Source of the DNA: an uncultured Oscillospiraceae bacterium
Lineage (GTDB): Bacteria > Bacillota > Clostridia > Oscillospirales > Oscillospiraceae
DNA length: 11,455 nucleotides
Assembly (NCBI GenBank): GCA_934511545.1
Contig: CAKSWM010000024.1
Location: forward strand, 1-11,455
Reading direction: 5' to 3'
Shown here: positions 1-7,959 of the stretch, piece by piece
Position numbering within the stretch: position 1 is the first letter of the stretch
Layout: every line of letters starts with the position of its first letter
The notes under the pieces: model-generated
What the model was told of the DNA's origin: nothing
Database searches by the model: none
What the model saw: the letters and a program-made list of their open reading frames with translations, nothing else
Position numbers and translations under genes: made by a program

Positions 1-1536
1 GCGCAGCGCAATGCCGGTGATGCCGTAAGCCGCCAGAATGCCGTTGATCTCCCGAATATTTCCGTTTAGGGTCTCGGCGAAGGCTGCGCCGGCCATGTCG
101 GAGCGGACCATTGCAGTGGAGACCATGACCTTATCGTAATTCTGCTGGGTGGAGAAACCGCGGTCGGTGGGATCGTCGGTGATGGTCTGTTTGATGTCAG
201 CGCCGTTGTTTTCATAGATCTCTTCCTTGAGGACGGCGTCTTCAGCGTAATAGTTTGCAGAGCGAGCGGCACCCTGAGCGGGATACGCGGTACCGTTTCC
301 GGTCGTGCCGGAGGTGGTGACCTGGCCGTCGAGTGCACCGACCCAGTGGTGGTCTTTGGCAAGACCGCCGTTGGCGATGGTGATATCACCGGTAGCATAG
401 CTGTTGTACTGCTTGCCGGCCATCATGCCGACAAGACCGCCTGCCATACCGCCGAAGTTGGTGGAGATGGGAGAGGCGGCATACACATTGCCGAAGGCGG
501 CGCAGTTGGCGATCACGACGTAGTTGCCGCTGTTGCCGATGATGCCGCCGGCCATGCTGTTTTTGTTGGTGTTGTTGGCAGCAGCGGAGACGCTGACGTT
601 CGTCCAGCAGTTGGTGATGGCGGTTCCGATCTGGCCGAAGCCGGTGATGCCGCCGGCATAGACAAGTGCGTCGCCGGAGGTGAGGGAGGAGACGGAGCCA
701 GTCGCCGAGCAGGCGTCGATGCGCGTGCCGATCTCGTTGTGCGCGGCCGTTGCGGCTCTGGTGGTGCTGCCGGCAAGCGCGCCTGCGAAGGCCTTGCCGG
801 AGCTGTTTTCAACATGGATGCCGGCATTGGTGATGTTGAGATTTTTGACAACGGCACTGCTGCCGAGGACGGAAAAAAGGCCGTGATAGCTGTCGCCGGA
901 GGTGACGTTGGCGTCGATGGTCAGATTGCTGATGGTGCAGCCCTGACCGTCAAAGGTGCCGTTGAAGATGGCGTCGGTGCCATTCTCCGCACCGATGGGG
1001 TTCCAGCTGTCGATGCCGGACAGGTCGATATTCGCCCCGAGGACGACATACTCACCTGCGTAGGTGTTGCCTTCGTCAACGGAGGCGGCGAAGCCGGACA
1101 GTTGGGCAGCGTTCACGATCCGGTAGGGATCAGAAACGGTGCCGGAGCCGGAAAGCGTGGATGCGGCTTGGGCGAGCGCCTGATCGACGGCCTCGAGGAC
1201 GGCACGGGAGCTCTGGGTTGCGCCGGAGACGGCGTCGACGCCGTCGGTGCCGTTGGCTTTCCTGATGCTGTCAAGCAGGCCGGACTCCTCGACCTTGGCC
1301 CAGAATCGCTCCGTTTGGGTGCTGCCGTCGGCCTGCAGGTCGGAGATGACGACATTGCCGTCCTGTTGTGAGAGGGTAACGGTCACGGCGACAGGCTCGT
1401 TGTCGTGACCGGGGGCCGAGGCAGTGTAGGTGCCGGGCTGATAGGTGTTGTCCACGGTCGTGGCGAGGGCGGCTGTGGGGAACAGCGAGAGCACCATAAC
1501 CACGAGCAGGAGAACGGAAAGAAGTTTTTTCTTCAT
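1..1536 (-). CDS. Secreted FMN-binding domain / GLUG-repeat protein, 3' end outside window
   Basis: Open frame of 512 codons from ATG at 1536 to the window edge, with no stop. Residues 1-25 form a signal peptide: MKKK, a Leu/Val-rich core, then a likely signal peptidase I site after ALA (25/26). There is no lipobox Cys. Residues about 33-125 look like an FMN_bind domain, beginning QPGTYTASAPG and containing VDAVSGATQSS. In NqrC-type proteins the Thr of SGAT is esterified to FMN by ApbE, which would be Thr107 here. From about 131, beta-helix-like repeats follow: GTFDGQGCTISNLTI (193-207), then AGGITGFG (294), AGGIIGN (330) and AGGLVGM (368), typical of GLUG motifs. The last ~80 residues seen are unassigned. 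The start is preceded by AAAGGA about 11 bases upstream. An in-frame ATG at 1566 has no good ribosome site and would spoil the signal peptide. Inferred role: extracytoplasmic flavoprotein, perhaps in electron transfer or surface binding; the substrate is unknown. All 30 Ile codons are ATC or ATT, unlike the arginine genes. Confidence 0.85.
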   Translation of the reverse strand, partial: MKKKLLSVLLLVVMVLSLFPTAALATTVDNTYQPGTYTASAPGHDNEPVAVTVTLSQQDGNVVISDLQADGSTQTERFWAKVEESGLLDSIRKANGTDGVDAVSGATQSSRAVLEAVDQALAQAASTLSGSGTVSDPYRIVNAAQLSGFAASVDEGNTYAGEYVVLGANIDLSGIDSWNPIGAENGTDAIFNGTFDGQGCTISNLTIDANVTSGDSYHGLFSVLGSSAVVKNLNITNAGIHVENSSGKAFAGALAGSTTRAATAAHNEIGTRIDACSATGSVSSLTSGDALVYAGGITGFGQIGTAITNCWTNVSVSAAANNTNKNSMAGGIIGNSGNYVVIANCAAFGNVYAASPISTNFGGMAGGLVGMMAGKQYNSYATGDITIANGGLAKDHHWVGALDGQVTTSGTTGNGTAYPAQGAARSANYYAEDAVLKEEIYENNGADIKQTITDDPTDRGFSTQQNYDKVMVSTAMVRSDMAGAAFAETLNGNIREINGILAAYGITGIALR

Positions 1537-1634
1537 GGGGACAATGATCCTTTCTCTTTCATTCATAATAACGCGGGGGATGTGGTGAGGTGTGTGGGGA
1601 CGGCGGGCGTCACCTCCTTTGCGGAATGCCTGGA

Positions 1635-1652
1635 CGGAGCATATATGCTCCG
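1635..1652. repeat. 18-bp perfect palindrome
   Basis: CGGAGCATATATGCTCCG reads the same on both strands. It lies about 100 bases upstream of the start of the FMN/GLUG gene and directly abuts the inverted repeat that begins at 1651/1653. It could be a dimeric regulator site or, as RNA, a 6-bp GC-rich stem with an AUAUAU loop. No T-run follows on either strand, so it is not an intrinsic terminator. The function is not known. Confidence 0.6.
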
Positions 1653-1669
1653 GTTAGATGAGACTAACT
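1651..1669 (+). repeat. Inverted-repeat element CGGTTAG-N6-CTAACT, copy 1
   Basis: The core is GTTAG (1653-1657), six bases, CTAAC (1664-1668), an exact 5-bp inverted repeat. With flanks the element is CGGTTAG-ATGAGA-CTAACT. A second copy with the same 13 fixed bases and the same spacer lies at 1745-1763 in the opposite orientation. Two copies in one upstream region suggest an operator for a dimeric regulator (MarR- or TetR-like geometry), probably of the FMN/GLUG gene. The regulator is not in the window. Confidence 0.5.
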
Positions 1670-1744
1670 GCGCGGGGATAAAAACGGCAGCGCGGCTTGC
1701 GGAAAGAAGGGGCTGCCGGAAAATACGTCGGAGTGTGTCATTTG

Positions 1745-1763
1745 AGTTAGGCGCAACTAACCG
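1745..1763 (-). repeat. Inverted-repeat element CGGTTAG-N6-CTAACT, copy 2
   Basis: Read on the minus strand this is CGGTTAG-TTGCGC-CTAACT, matching copy 1 at every fixed position while the central six bases differ. The copies are inverted relative to each other, with centres about 93 bases apart, roughly nine helical turns, compatible with cooperative binding or looping. Both lie between the FMN/GLUG gene and the only candidate promoter I can propose for it. Confidence 0.5.
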
Positions 1764-1829
1764 CACCTGAATAAAGAACGCCGGGAGGCGAAACGCCATA
1801 CGCCGGCGCGGATGTCAAATTCCGAAACA

Positions 1830-1858
1830 AGACTACCACAGCCCGAGCGGATTTGCAA
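1830..1858 (-). promoter_or_regulatory. Weak candidate promoter for the FMN/GLUG gene
   Basis: On the minus strand, TTGCAA (1858-1853) is followed after 17 bases by TAGTCT (1835-1830), preceded by TGG, an extended -10 feature. The -35 matches consensus at 4 of 6 positions and the -10 at only 3 of 6, so this is a guess based mainly on spacing and the TGn element. If real, the mRNA leader would be close to 290 bases and would contain both inverted repeats and the palindrome. A TTGACA at 1818-1813 on the same strand has no matching -10. Confidence 0.25.
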
Positions 1859-2038
1859 GTAAAATTTAACAAACAGAGTTTAAATGGAGCGGCAAATGAT
1901 CCGCGGCAGGGCTTGGAGGCAAAAAATGAGACGGCGCGGCTCTGGCGGCAAAGCAGCATTTATCCCTGTTTTGACAAATAATAAGCGCCTTTCAGCGTCA
2001 CTTTGTATGTTTTTAATATCGAAATGTTCAGATTTTTT

Positions 2039-2047
2039 TGATATAAT
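2039..2047 (+). promoter_or_regulatory. Candidate extended -10 element upstream of argG
   Basis: TGATATAAT is TGn plus a perfect TATAAT, following a T-run. There is no good -35 at 16-18 bases. It could drive a second, longer argG transcript or a short RNA. No gene or clear structure is seen in the ~160 bases between it and the main argG promoter; a weak TCGG...CCGA pairing near 2076-2094 is the only structure noted. Confidence 0.25.
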
Positions 2048-2211
2048 TTTCTTAGGAGCGGACCTCAAAAATCTGGTCGGTGCTTATTGAGCCGATAGCC
2101 CAGGACAACCCCCGGCATTTTACGCAGACGATTTTTATGCGCTTTGTGGCTTATGTGCCAGCCGGAACGGATTTACTGAACAGTTTTGTGCATATTTTTC
2201 CTCTTTTTGAG

Positions 2212-2240
2212 TTGACAAAATGAAATAATATTCTTATAAT
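2212..2240 (+). promoter_or_regulatory. Consensus sigma-A promoter of the arginine operon
   Basis: TTGACA (2212-2217), a spacer of exactly 17 bases, then TATAAT (2235-2240): a perfect match to the vegetative promoter consensus. It lies 51 bases upstream of the argG start codon in an AT-rich stretch. Transcription would start near 2247, giving a leader of about 45 bases. An unregulated promoter of this quality would be very strong, so repression is expected; an ArgR-like box fills the spacer. Confidence 0.85.
2221..2234 (+). promoter_or_regulatory. Putative ArgR operator (ARG box) inside the argG promoter
   Basis: TGAAATAATATTCT matches the ARG-box pattern TGAAT-N4-ATTCA at 8 of 10 half-site positions with the correct 4-base centre. 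It occupies most of the -35/-10 spacer, where a bound arginine repressor hexamer would block RNA polymerase. The region is AT-rich, so chance similarity is possible, and argR is not in the window. Confidence 0.5.
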
Positions 2241-2261
2241 ACTATCAAACTTGCATAATTA

Positions 2262-2274
2262 CTGGATATTATTC
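2262..2274 (+). promoter_or_regulatory. Second, imperfect ARG-box-like site in the argG leader
   Basis: TGGATATTATTCA resembles TGAAT-N4-ATTCA but has one half-site mismatch and a centre one base short. It lies about 40 bases downstream of the first candidate box, roughly four helical turns. A lone TGAAT half-site follows at 2284-2288. ArgR usually binds paired boxes, which makes this spacing suggestive but not decisive. Confidence 0.3.
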
Positions 2275-2291
2275 AAAGGAGACTGAATATT

Positions 2292-3518
<1,227 letters not shown>

Positions 3519-3536
3519 CGGAGCGAGGTAACGTGA

Positions 3537-4919
3537 ATGAAACTCTGGGCGGGAAGAACCGAAAAACAGACCGATAAGTTGGCGGATGACTTCAACTCAT
3601 CTATCCGCTTTGACAGTCGCATGTACAGGCAGGACATTGAGGGCTCGATGGCCCATGCCGCGATGCTGGGCGCAAAGGGCATCATCCCGCTCAAGGATTC
3701 AGAAACGATAATCGAGGCGCTCGGCGGTATACTCGACGATATAAATTCCGGTGCGCTGACCTTTGACCCGGAAGCCGAGGATATCCACATGTTTGTCGAG
3801 GCCGAGCTTACAAACCGCATCGGCGACGCAGGGAAGAGGCTTCATACCGCGCGGAGCCGCAACGATCAGGTCGCTCTTGATATCCGGCTCTATCTGCGTG
3901 AGGAAATAACGGAGATAAAGAAGCTGACGCTGGCGCTCATCGAGGCTCTGACCGGACAGGCGGAGAAGCACACCGAGACGATCATGCCCGGCTACACGCA
4001 CCTCCAGCGTGCACAGCCCATCGTGTTCGGGCATCATCTGATGGCATATGCCTTTATGCTGATGCGCGACATCGGCAGACTGGACGACACGGCAAAGCGC
4101 ATGAACCTGAATCCTCTAGGCTCGTGCGCGCTTGCCGGGTCCACATATGACATCGACAGAGAACAGACCGCAAAGGCACTGGGCTTTGACGGCGTTGTGA
4201 TGAACAGTCTGGACGGGGTTTCGGACCGCGATTTTTGTATCGAGCTGGCCGCAGCGTGCTCAACGCTTATGATGCACCTGTCGCGTCTTTCCGAGGAAGT
4301 AATCCTCTGGTCAAGCTGGGAGTTCAAGTTCGTCGAGCTTGACGATGCGTTCACCACCGGCTCGTCCATCATGCCGCAGAAGAAAAACTCCGACATGGCG
4401 GAACTCGTACGCGGAAAGACCGGCAGGGTCTACGGCGACCTGATAACGCTTCTGACCATGCTCAAGGGTCTCCCGCTTGCATACAACAAGGATATGCAGG
4501 AGGACAAGGAGGCCATTTTTGACGCGGTGGATACGGTGAAGCTGGCTCTTGGGGTGTTTGCGCCGATGATTGCAACGATGAAGGTGCTGCCGGAGAATAT
4601 GAGCGCGGCTGCGGCCGAGGGATTTATAAACGCTACTGACTGTGCGGACTATCTTGTCAGGAAGGGAATGCCCTTCCGCAGCGCATATAAGATCACGGGA
4701 CAGCTCGTCGCCGAATGCATCGGCAGGGGCACGACGCTTGAGAAGCTGCCGCTGGAGGCATATAAAGCCCATTCCGATCTGTTTGACGAGGATATTTATC
4801 CGGAGATAGATATGAAAGCCTGTGCCCAGAAGCGCACATCCATGGGCGGTACTTCAACATCCTCCGTACTGACCCAGATCGGAATCGTAAGGGAGTTCCT
4901 GAAAAGTGAAAGTATATGA
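3537..4919 (+). CDS. argH: Argininosuccinate lyase
   Basis: Splits argininosuccinate into arginine and fumarate, the last pathway step. It belongs to the fumarase/aspartase superfamily and normally works as a cytoplasmic homotetramer. The 460 residues are close to E. coli ArgH (457). The three conserved regions are visible: TARSRNDQVALD (104-115); GYTHLQRAQP (152-161) with the conserved His154; and the superfamily signature GSSIMPQKKN (275-284), whose mobile loop carries the catalytic Ser. The start is ATG with GAGG 8 bases upstream (3525-3528). A GTG four bases earlier is in another frame. The 3' end overlaps argC by 14 bases, suggesting translational coupling. Confidence 0.98.
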   Translation: MKLWAGRTEKQTDKLADDFNSSIRFDSRMYRQDIEGSMAHAAMLGAKGIIPLKDSETIIEALGGILDDINSGALTFDPEAEDIHMFVEAELTNRIGDAGKRLHTARSRNDQVALDIRLYLREEITEIKKLTLALIEALTGQAEKHTETIMPGYTHLQRAQPIVFGHHLMAYAFMLMRDIGRLDDTAKRMNLNPLGSCALAGSTYDIDREQTAKALGFDGVVMNSLDGVSDRDFCIELAAACSTLMMHLSRLSEEVILWSSWEFKFVELDDAFTTGSSIMPQKKNSDMAELVRGKTGRVYGDLITLLTMLKGLPLAYNKDMQEDKEAIFDAVDTVKLALGVFAPMIATMKVLPENMSAAAAEGFINATDCADYLVRKGMPFRSAYKITGQLVAECIGRGTTLEKLPLEAYKAHSDLFDEDIYPEIDMKACAQKRTSMGGTSTSSVLTQIGIVREFLKSESI

Positions 4920-5841
4920 TGTTTTTGTTGACGGCAGCGCCGGAACGACGGGGCTTCAGATCTTCCAGCGCCTTGAAAAGCGCAGGGATATAAGCCTGAT
5001 GACCCTGCCGGAGGAAAAGCGAAAGGATCCCTCCGCGCGGCGCGAGGCGATAAATTCCGCCGACCTTGTTTTTCTCTGCCTGCCGGATGGCGCGGCTATG
5101 GAATCGGCCGCGATGGTGGATAACGATACCACCAGAGTTATTGACGCAAGCACAGCCCACCGCACGGCACAGGGCTGGATATACGGATTTCCTGAGTTGG
5201 ACGGCAGTCAGCGTCAAAAAATCGCAAATGCGCGCTTTGTGGCAAATCCCGGCTGTCACGCGACGGGCGCAATATCCGTAACGGCGCCGCTGGTCGCTCT
5301 TGGTATCCTGCCGGGAGACTATCCGCTTGTCATATATTCGCTGACCGGCTATTCCGGCGGCGGCAAAAAGATGATCGCGCAGTATGAGTCTCCGGAAAAA
5401 ACACGGGATCTGTATGCGCCGAGGATCTATGGCCTGAACCAGGAGCATAAGCACCTGAAGGAGATAACGGCTGTCAGCGGTCTGGAGCGGGAGCCGGTGT
5501 TCTGTCCCATCGTGGATGACTATTATGCCGGTATGGCGACGAGCATCTGCCTTCACAACGGCCTTCTGGCTAAAAGATATACCGCACGGGATATTCAAAA
5601 GGCGCTCTGCGAATGGTATGCCGGACAGCGGTTCGTGTCCGTTGCGGAGTTTACAGACAGCGGGTTTATCGAGAGCAACAAAAACGTCGGCACAAACGAA
5701 CTGACGATAACGGTTTCGGGAAACGGCGAGCGCACGCTGGTAACGGCGCGCTTTGACAATCTCGGTAAGGGCGCGTCCGGGGCGGCGGTCCAGAACATGA
5801 ATATAATGCTCGGCCTCCCCGAGGAGACCGGCCTTGAATAA
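4906..5841 (+). CDS. argC: N-acetyl-gamma-glutamyl-phosphate reductase, short 'uncommon' form
   Basis: NADPH-dependent reduction of N-acetylglutamyl-5-phosphate to the semialdehyde, the third pathway step. At 311 residues it is shorter than the common ~345-residue form and reads like the second AGPR class (argC_other type). It opens with FVDGSAGTTGLQI (7-19) as the dinucleotide-binding loop, has HRTAQGWIYGFPEL (85-98), and its active-site Cys117 lies in ANPGCHATGAI rather than the common NPGCYPT context. HKHLKEI (181-187) supplies the conserved His, and GKGASGAAVQNMNIMLG (288-304) is the C-terminal family motif. The start is GTG, with AAGGGAG (4889-4895) 10 bases upstream inside argH. The next in-frame Met, at residue 32, would delete the nucleotide-binding loop. 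Confidence 0.95.
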   Translation: MKVYDVFVDGSAGTTGLQIFQRLEKRRDISLMTLPEEKRKDPSARREAINSADLVFLCLPDGAAMESAAMVDNDTTRVIDASTAHRTAQGWIYGFPELDGSQRQKIANARFVANPGCHATGAISVTAPLVALGILPGDYPLVIYSLTGYSGGGKKMIAQYESPEKTRDLYAPRIYGLNQEHKHLKEITAVSGLEREPVFCPIVDDYYAGMATSICLHNGLLAKRYTARDIQKALCEWYAGQRFVSVAEFTDSGFIESNKNVGTNELTITVSGNGERTLVTARFDNLGKGASGAAVQNMNIMLGLPEETGLE

Positions 5842-5855
5842 AGGGAGATAGAACA

Positions 5856-7073
5856 ATGAAAGTGATACAGGGCGGAGTTACGTCGGCAGCCGGCTTCACG
5901 GCTGCGGGTATGCACTGCGGCGTAAAGTCATCCAATCCCGAAAAGAAGGACGTCGCGCTGATATATTCCGAGAAAAACTGCACAGCGGCCGGAGCATTTA
6001 CGCTCAACATGGTGAAGGCGGCGCCGGTGCTGTATACAAAAGAGATGCTCAGAAACGGCCATGCCCAGGCGATAGTCGCCAACAGCGGAAACGCAAACGC
6101 CTGCGCGCCGCGCGGCGAGGTCAATGCCCGCCGTATGGCGGCCTGCGCGGCAGCGGCGCTGGGGCTGGATGTCAAGGACATCGCGGTGGCGTCCACCGGC
6201 GTTATAGGCCAGACTCTGAATATAGAAGTCATAGAACAGGGAATACCGGTACTTGTGAAAAGTCTTTCCAAGCACGGGGGAAACGATGCGTCCCTTGCCA
6301 TCATGACTACGGACACTGTACAGAAGCAGGCCGCCGTCGAGGTCGTGCTGGACGGAAAGACCGTGACGATCGGAGGTATGGCAAAGGGCAGCGGAATGAT
6401 ACATCCGAATATGGGCACGATGCTCTGCTTTATAACGACGGACGCCGCTATAAGCGCGGAGATGCTCAGAAAGGCGCTGCTTTCCTGTGTTGACGTCAGC
6501 TTTAACCGCATTTCCGTTGACGGAGATACCTCAACGAACGACAGCTGCATCGTTCTTGCAAACGGTCTCGCAGGAAACGAAGAGATAACCGGTGAAGGCG
6601 CGGACTTCACGGAATTTTGCAGCGGCCTGCGCCATGTCTGCATAAGGCTTGCCCGCATGATGGCGGCCGACGGCGAAGGCGCGAAACATCTGATAACCTG
6701 CCTTGTCAGGCGTGCGGAGAGTGAGCAGAAGGCGGAACTGGTCGGAAAGTCCATAATACGCTCGCCGCTTGTCAAAACCGCGATTTTCGGAACGGACGCA
6801 AACTGGGGCAGGATCCTTGCCGCGGCAGGCTATTCCGGCGCGGAGTTTGACCCCGACAAATGCTCGGTCGCGTTTATGTCCGACGCAGGCAGCATAAAGG
6901 TCTGCGAAAACGGCCGGGGATTGTTATTTAATGAAGATACGGCTAAGAAAATTCTGTCCGAAAAAGAGATCATAATCGACTTTGATATGGGCGAAGGCAG
7001 CGCAGAGGTCACTTGCTGGGGCTGTGACCTGAGCTATGATTATGTCAGGATCAACGGAGATTACAGAACCTGA
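5856..7073 (+). CDS. argJ: Bifunctional ornithine acetyltransferase / N-acetylglutamate synthase
   Basis: Transfers acetyl from N-acetylornithine to glutamate, giving ornithine and N-acetylglutamate, and so makes the pathway cyclic. Many members also use acetyl-CoA; which type this is cannot be read from sequence. The 405 residues match the family. The precursor cleaves itself before a Thr that becomes the nucleophile. Here the site is KGSGMIHPNMGTML (177-190), giving an alpha chain of 187 and a beta chain of 218 residues starting at Thr188. The residue before the cut is Gly instead of the usual Ala. Also visible are STGVIGQ (113-119, oxyanion region), MMAADGEGAKH (268-278) and the C-terminal YVRINGDYRT. 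AAGGGAG (5841-5847) lies 8 bases before ATG; the gaps on both sides are 14 bases. Confidence 0.97.
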   Translation: MKVIQGGVTSAAGFTAAGMHCGVKSSNPEKKDVALIYSEKNCTAAGAFTLNMVKAAPVLYTKEMLRNGHAQAIVANSGNANACAPRGEVNARRMAACAAAALGLDVKDIAVASTGVIGQTLNIEVIEQGIPVLVKSLSKHGGNDASLAIMTTDTVQKQAAVEVVLDGKTVTIGGMAKGSGMIHPNMGTMLCFITTDAAISAEMLRKALLSCVDVSFNRISVDGDTSTNDSCIVLANGLAGNEEITGEGADFTEFCSGLRHVCIRLARMMAADGEGAKHLITCLVRRAESEQKAELVGKSIIRSPLVKTAIFGTDANWGRILAAAGYSGAEFDPDKCSVAFMSDAGSIKVCENGRGLLFNEDTAKKILSEKEIIIDFDMGEGSAEVTCWGCDLSYDYVRINGDYRT

Positions 7074-7087
7074 GAGAGGTGTTTTGA

Positions 7088-7945
7088 GTGGCATCCCAGA
7101 TGAGCAATGCACAGCGGGCGGAGGTTTTGATACACGCCCTGCCGTATATACAGAAATATACCAACAAGGTCCTGGTCATCAAGTATGGCGGCAACGCCAT
7201 GATAAACGAGGAACTGAAAAAGGCTGTCATGGGAGATATCGTTCTGCTGTCGCTTATCGGTGTCAGGGTCGTTCTTGTCCATGGCGGCGGACCGGAGATC
7301 AACGAAGGACTGCGCAGGATCGGGAAAAAGAGCGAATTTGTTGACGGACTGCGCGTCACGGACGGAGAGACGATGGATGTCGTTCAGATGGTGCTGGCCG
7401 GAAAGATAAACAAAAACCTCGTCAATCTCATCGGCTGCGTGGGCGGCTCCGCGATCGGGCTTTCCGGCATCGACGGACATATTATCGAGTGCTCCAGACT
7501 CGACGATGTGCATGGCTACGTCGGCGAGATAACAAAGGTCAACACAAAGCCCATTCTTGATCTGCTCGACGCCGGTTATATTCCCGTCATCTCGACGGTC
7601 GGATGCGATAAGGAAGGCAACAGCTATAACATAAACGCGGACACCGCCGCATCGCGCATCGCGGGCTGCCTGAAGGCAGAGAGCCTCATATCGATGACGG
7701 ATATCGCCGGATTGCTGCACGATAAGGACGATGTATCAACACTCATTTCGGAGGTCAACGTTTCCGAGGTACCGCGGCTCATGCGCGAGGGAGTTATCTC
7801 CGGCGGGATGATACCCAAGGTCGAGTGCTGTGTCGAAGCCATACGGCGGGGGGTCAACCGCGTGTTTATCATCGACGGCAGAATACCGCATTCAATACTG
7901 ATAGAGACGCTGACCGATGAAGGCATCGGAACAATGTTCAAATAA
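7088..7945 (+). CDS. argB: Acetylglutamate kinase, probably arginine-inhibited
   Basis: ATP-dependent phosphorylation of N-acetylglutamate, the second pathway step. It is an amino-acid kinase fold protein of 285 residues. Visible motifs are VIKYGGNAM (30-38, catalytic Lys32), VLVHGGGPEI (62-71), DGLRVTDGETM (86-96), YNINADTAASRIAG (180-193), and GGMIPKVECC (239-248) with Lys244. The N-terminal helix (AEVLIHALPYIQKY, 11-24) and the ending HSILIETLTDEGIGTMF are typical of hexameric, arginine-feedback-inhibited kinases, which suits an ArgJ pathway where this step is the control point. The GTG start has AGAGGTG (7075-7081) 6 bases upstream. ATG at 7100 is a possible later start (281 residues) but is too far from the ribosome site. 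Confidence 0.97.
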   Translation: MASQMSNAQRAEVLIHALPYIQKYTNKVLVIKYGGNAMINEELKKAVMGDIVLLSLIGVRVVLVHGGGPEINEGLRRIGKKSEFVDGLRVTDGETMDVVQMVLAGKINKNLVNLIGCVGGSAIGLSGIDGHIIECSRLDDVHGYVGEITKVNTKPILDLLDAGYIPVISTVGCDKEGNSYNINADTAASRIAGCLKAESLISMTDIAGLLHDKDDVSTLISEVNVSEVPRLMREGVISGGMIPKVECCVEAIRRGVNRVFIIDGRIPHSILIETLTDEGIGTMFK

Positions 7946-7959
7946 AAGGGAGAACGGCT

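Noticed and set aside
346..1371. A 341-codon plus-strand open frame rich in Gly, Ala, Asp and Val
   Set aside because: It lies exactly antisense to the FMN/GLUG gene, has no ribosome site or recognisable domain, and its composition is what the opposite strand of GCC/GGC/ATC-rich codons gives. The minus-strand frame has a signal peptide and known motifs.
1564..1566. In-frame upstream ATG as the start of the FMN/GLUG gene
   Set aside because: It has no ribosome binding site and would place ten charged or polar residues (MNERERIIVP) before a signal peptide that already begins normally at 1536.
1588..1620. Possible T-box or 16S-rRNA-like fragment on the leader of the FMN/GLUG gene (AAAGGAGGTGA followed later by CCGTCCCC)
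   Set aside because: The T-box core AGGGTGGNACCGCG is not matched, no specifier stem or terminator is seen, and the rRNA likeness is limited to the 11-base Shine-Dalgarno complement.
1813..1818. TTGACA on the minus strand as the -35 of the FMN/GLUG promoter
   Set aside because: Sixteen to eighteen bases downstream there is only GC-rich sequence with no -10-like hexamer.
2137..2223. A 28-codon frame (ATG 2137 to TGA) just before argG, considered as a leader peptide
   Set aside because: There is no ribosome binding site, it has no run of arginine codons (one Arg), and it spans the argG -35 element, so it would not be on the main argG transcript.
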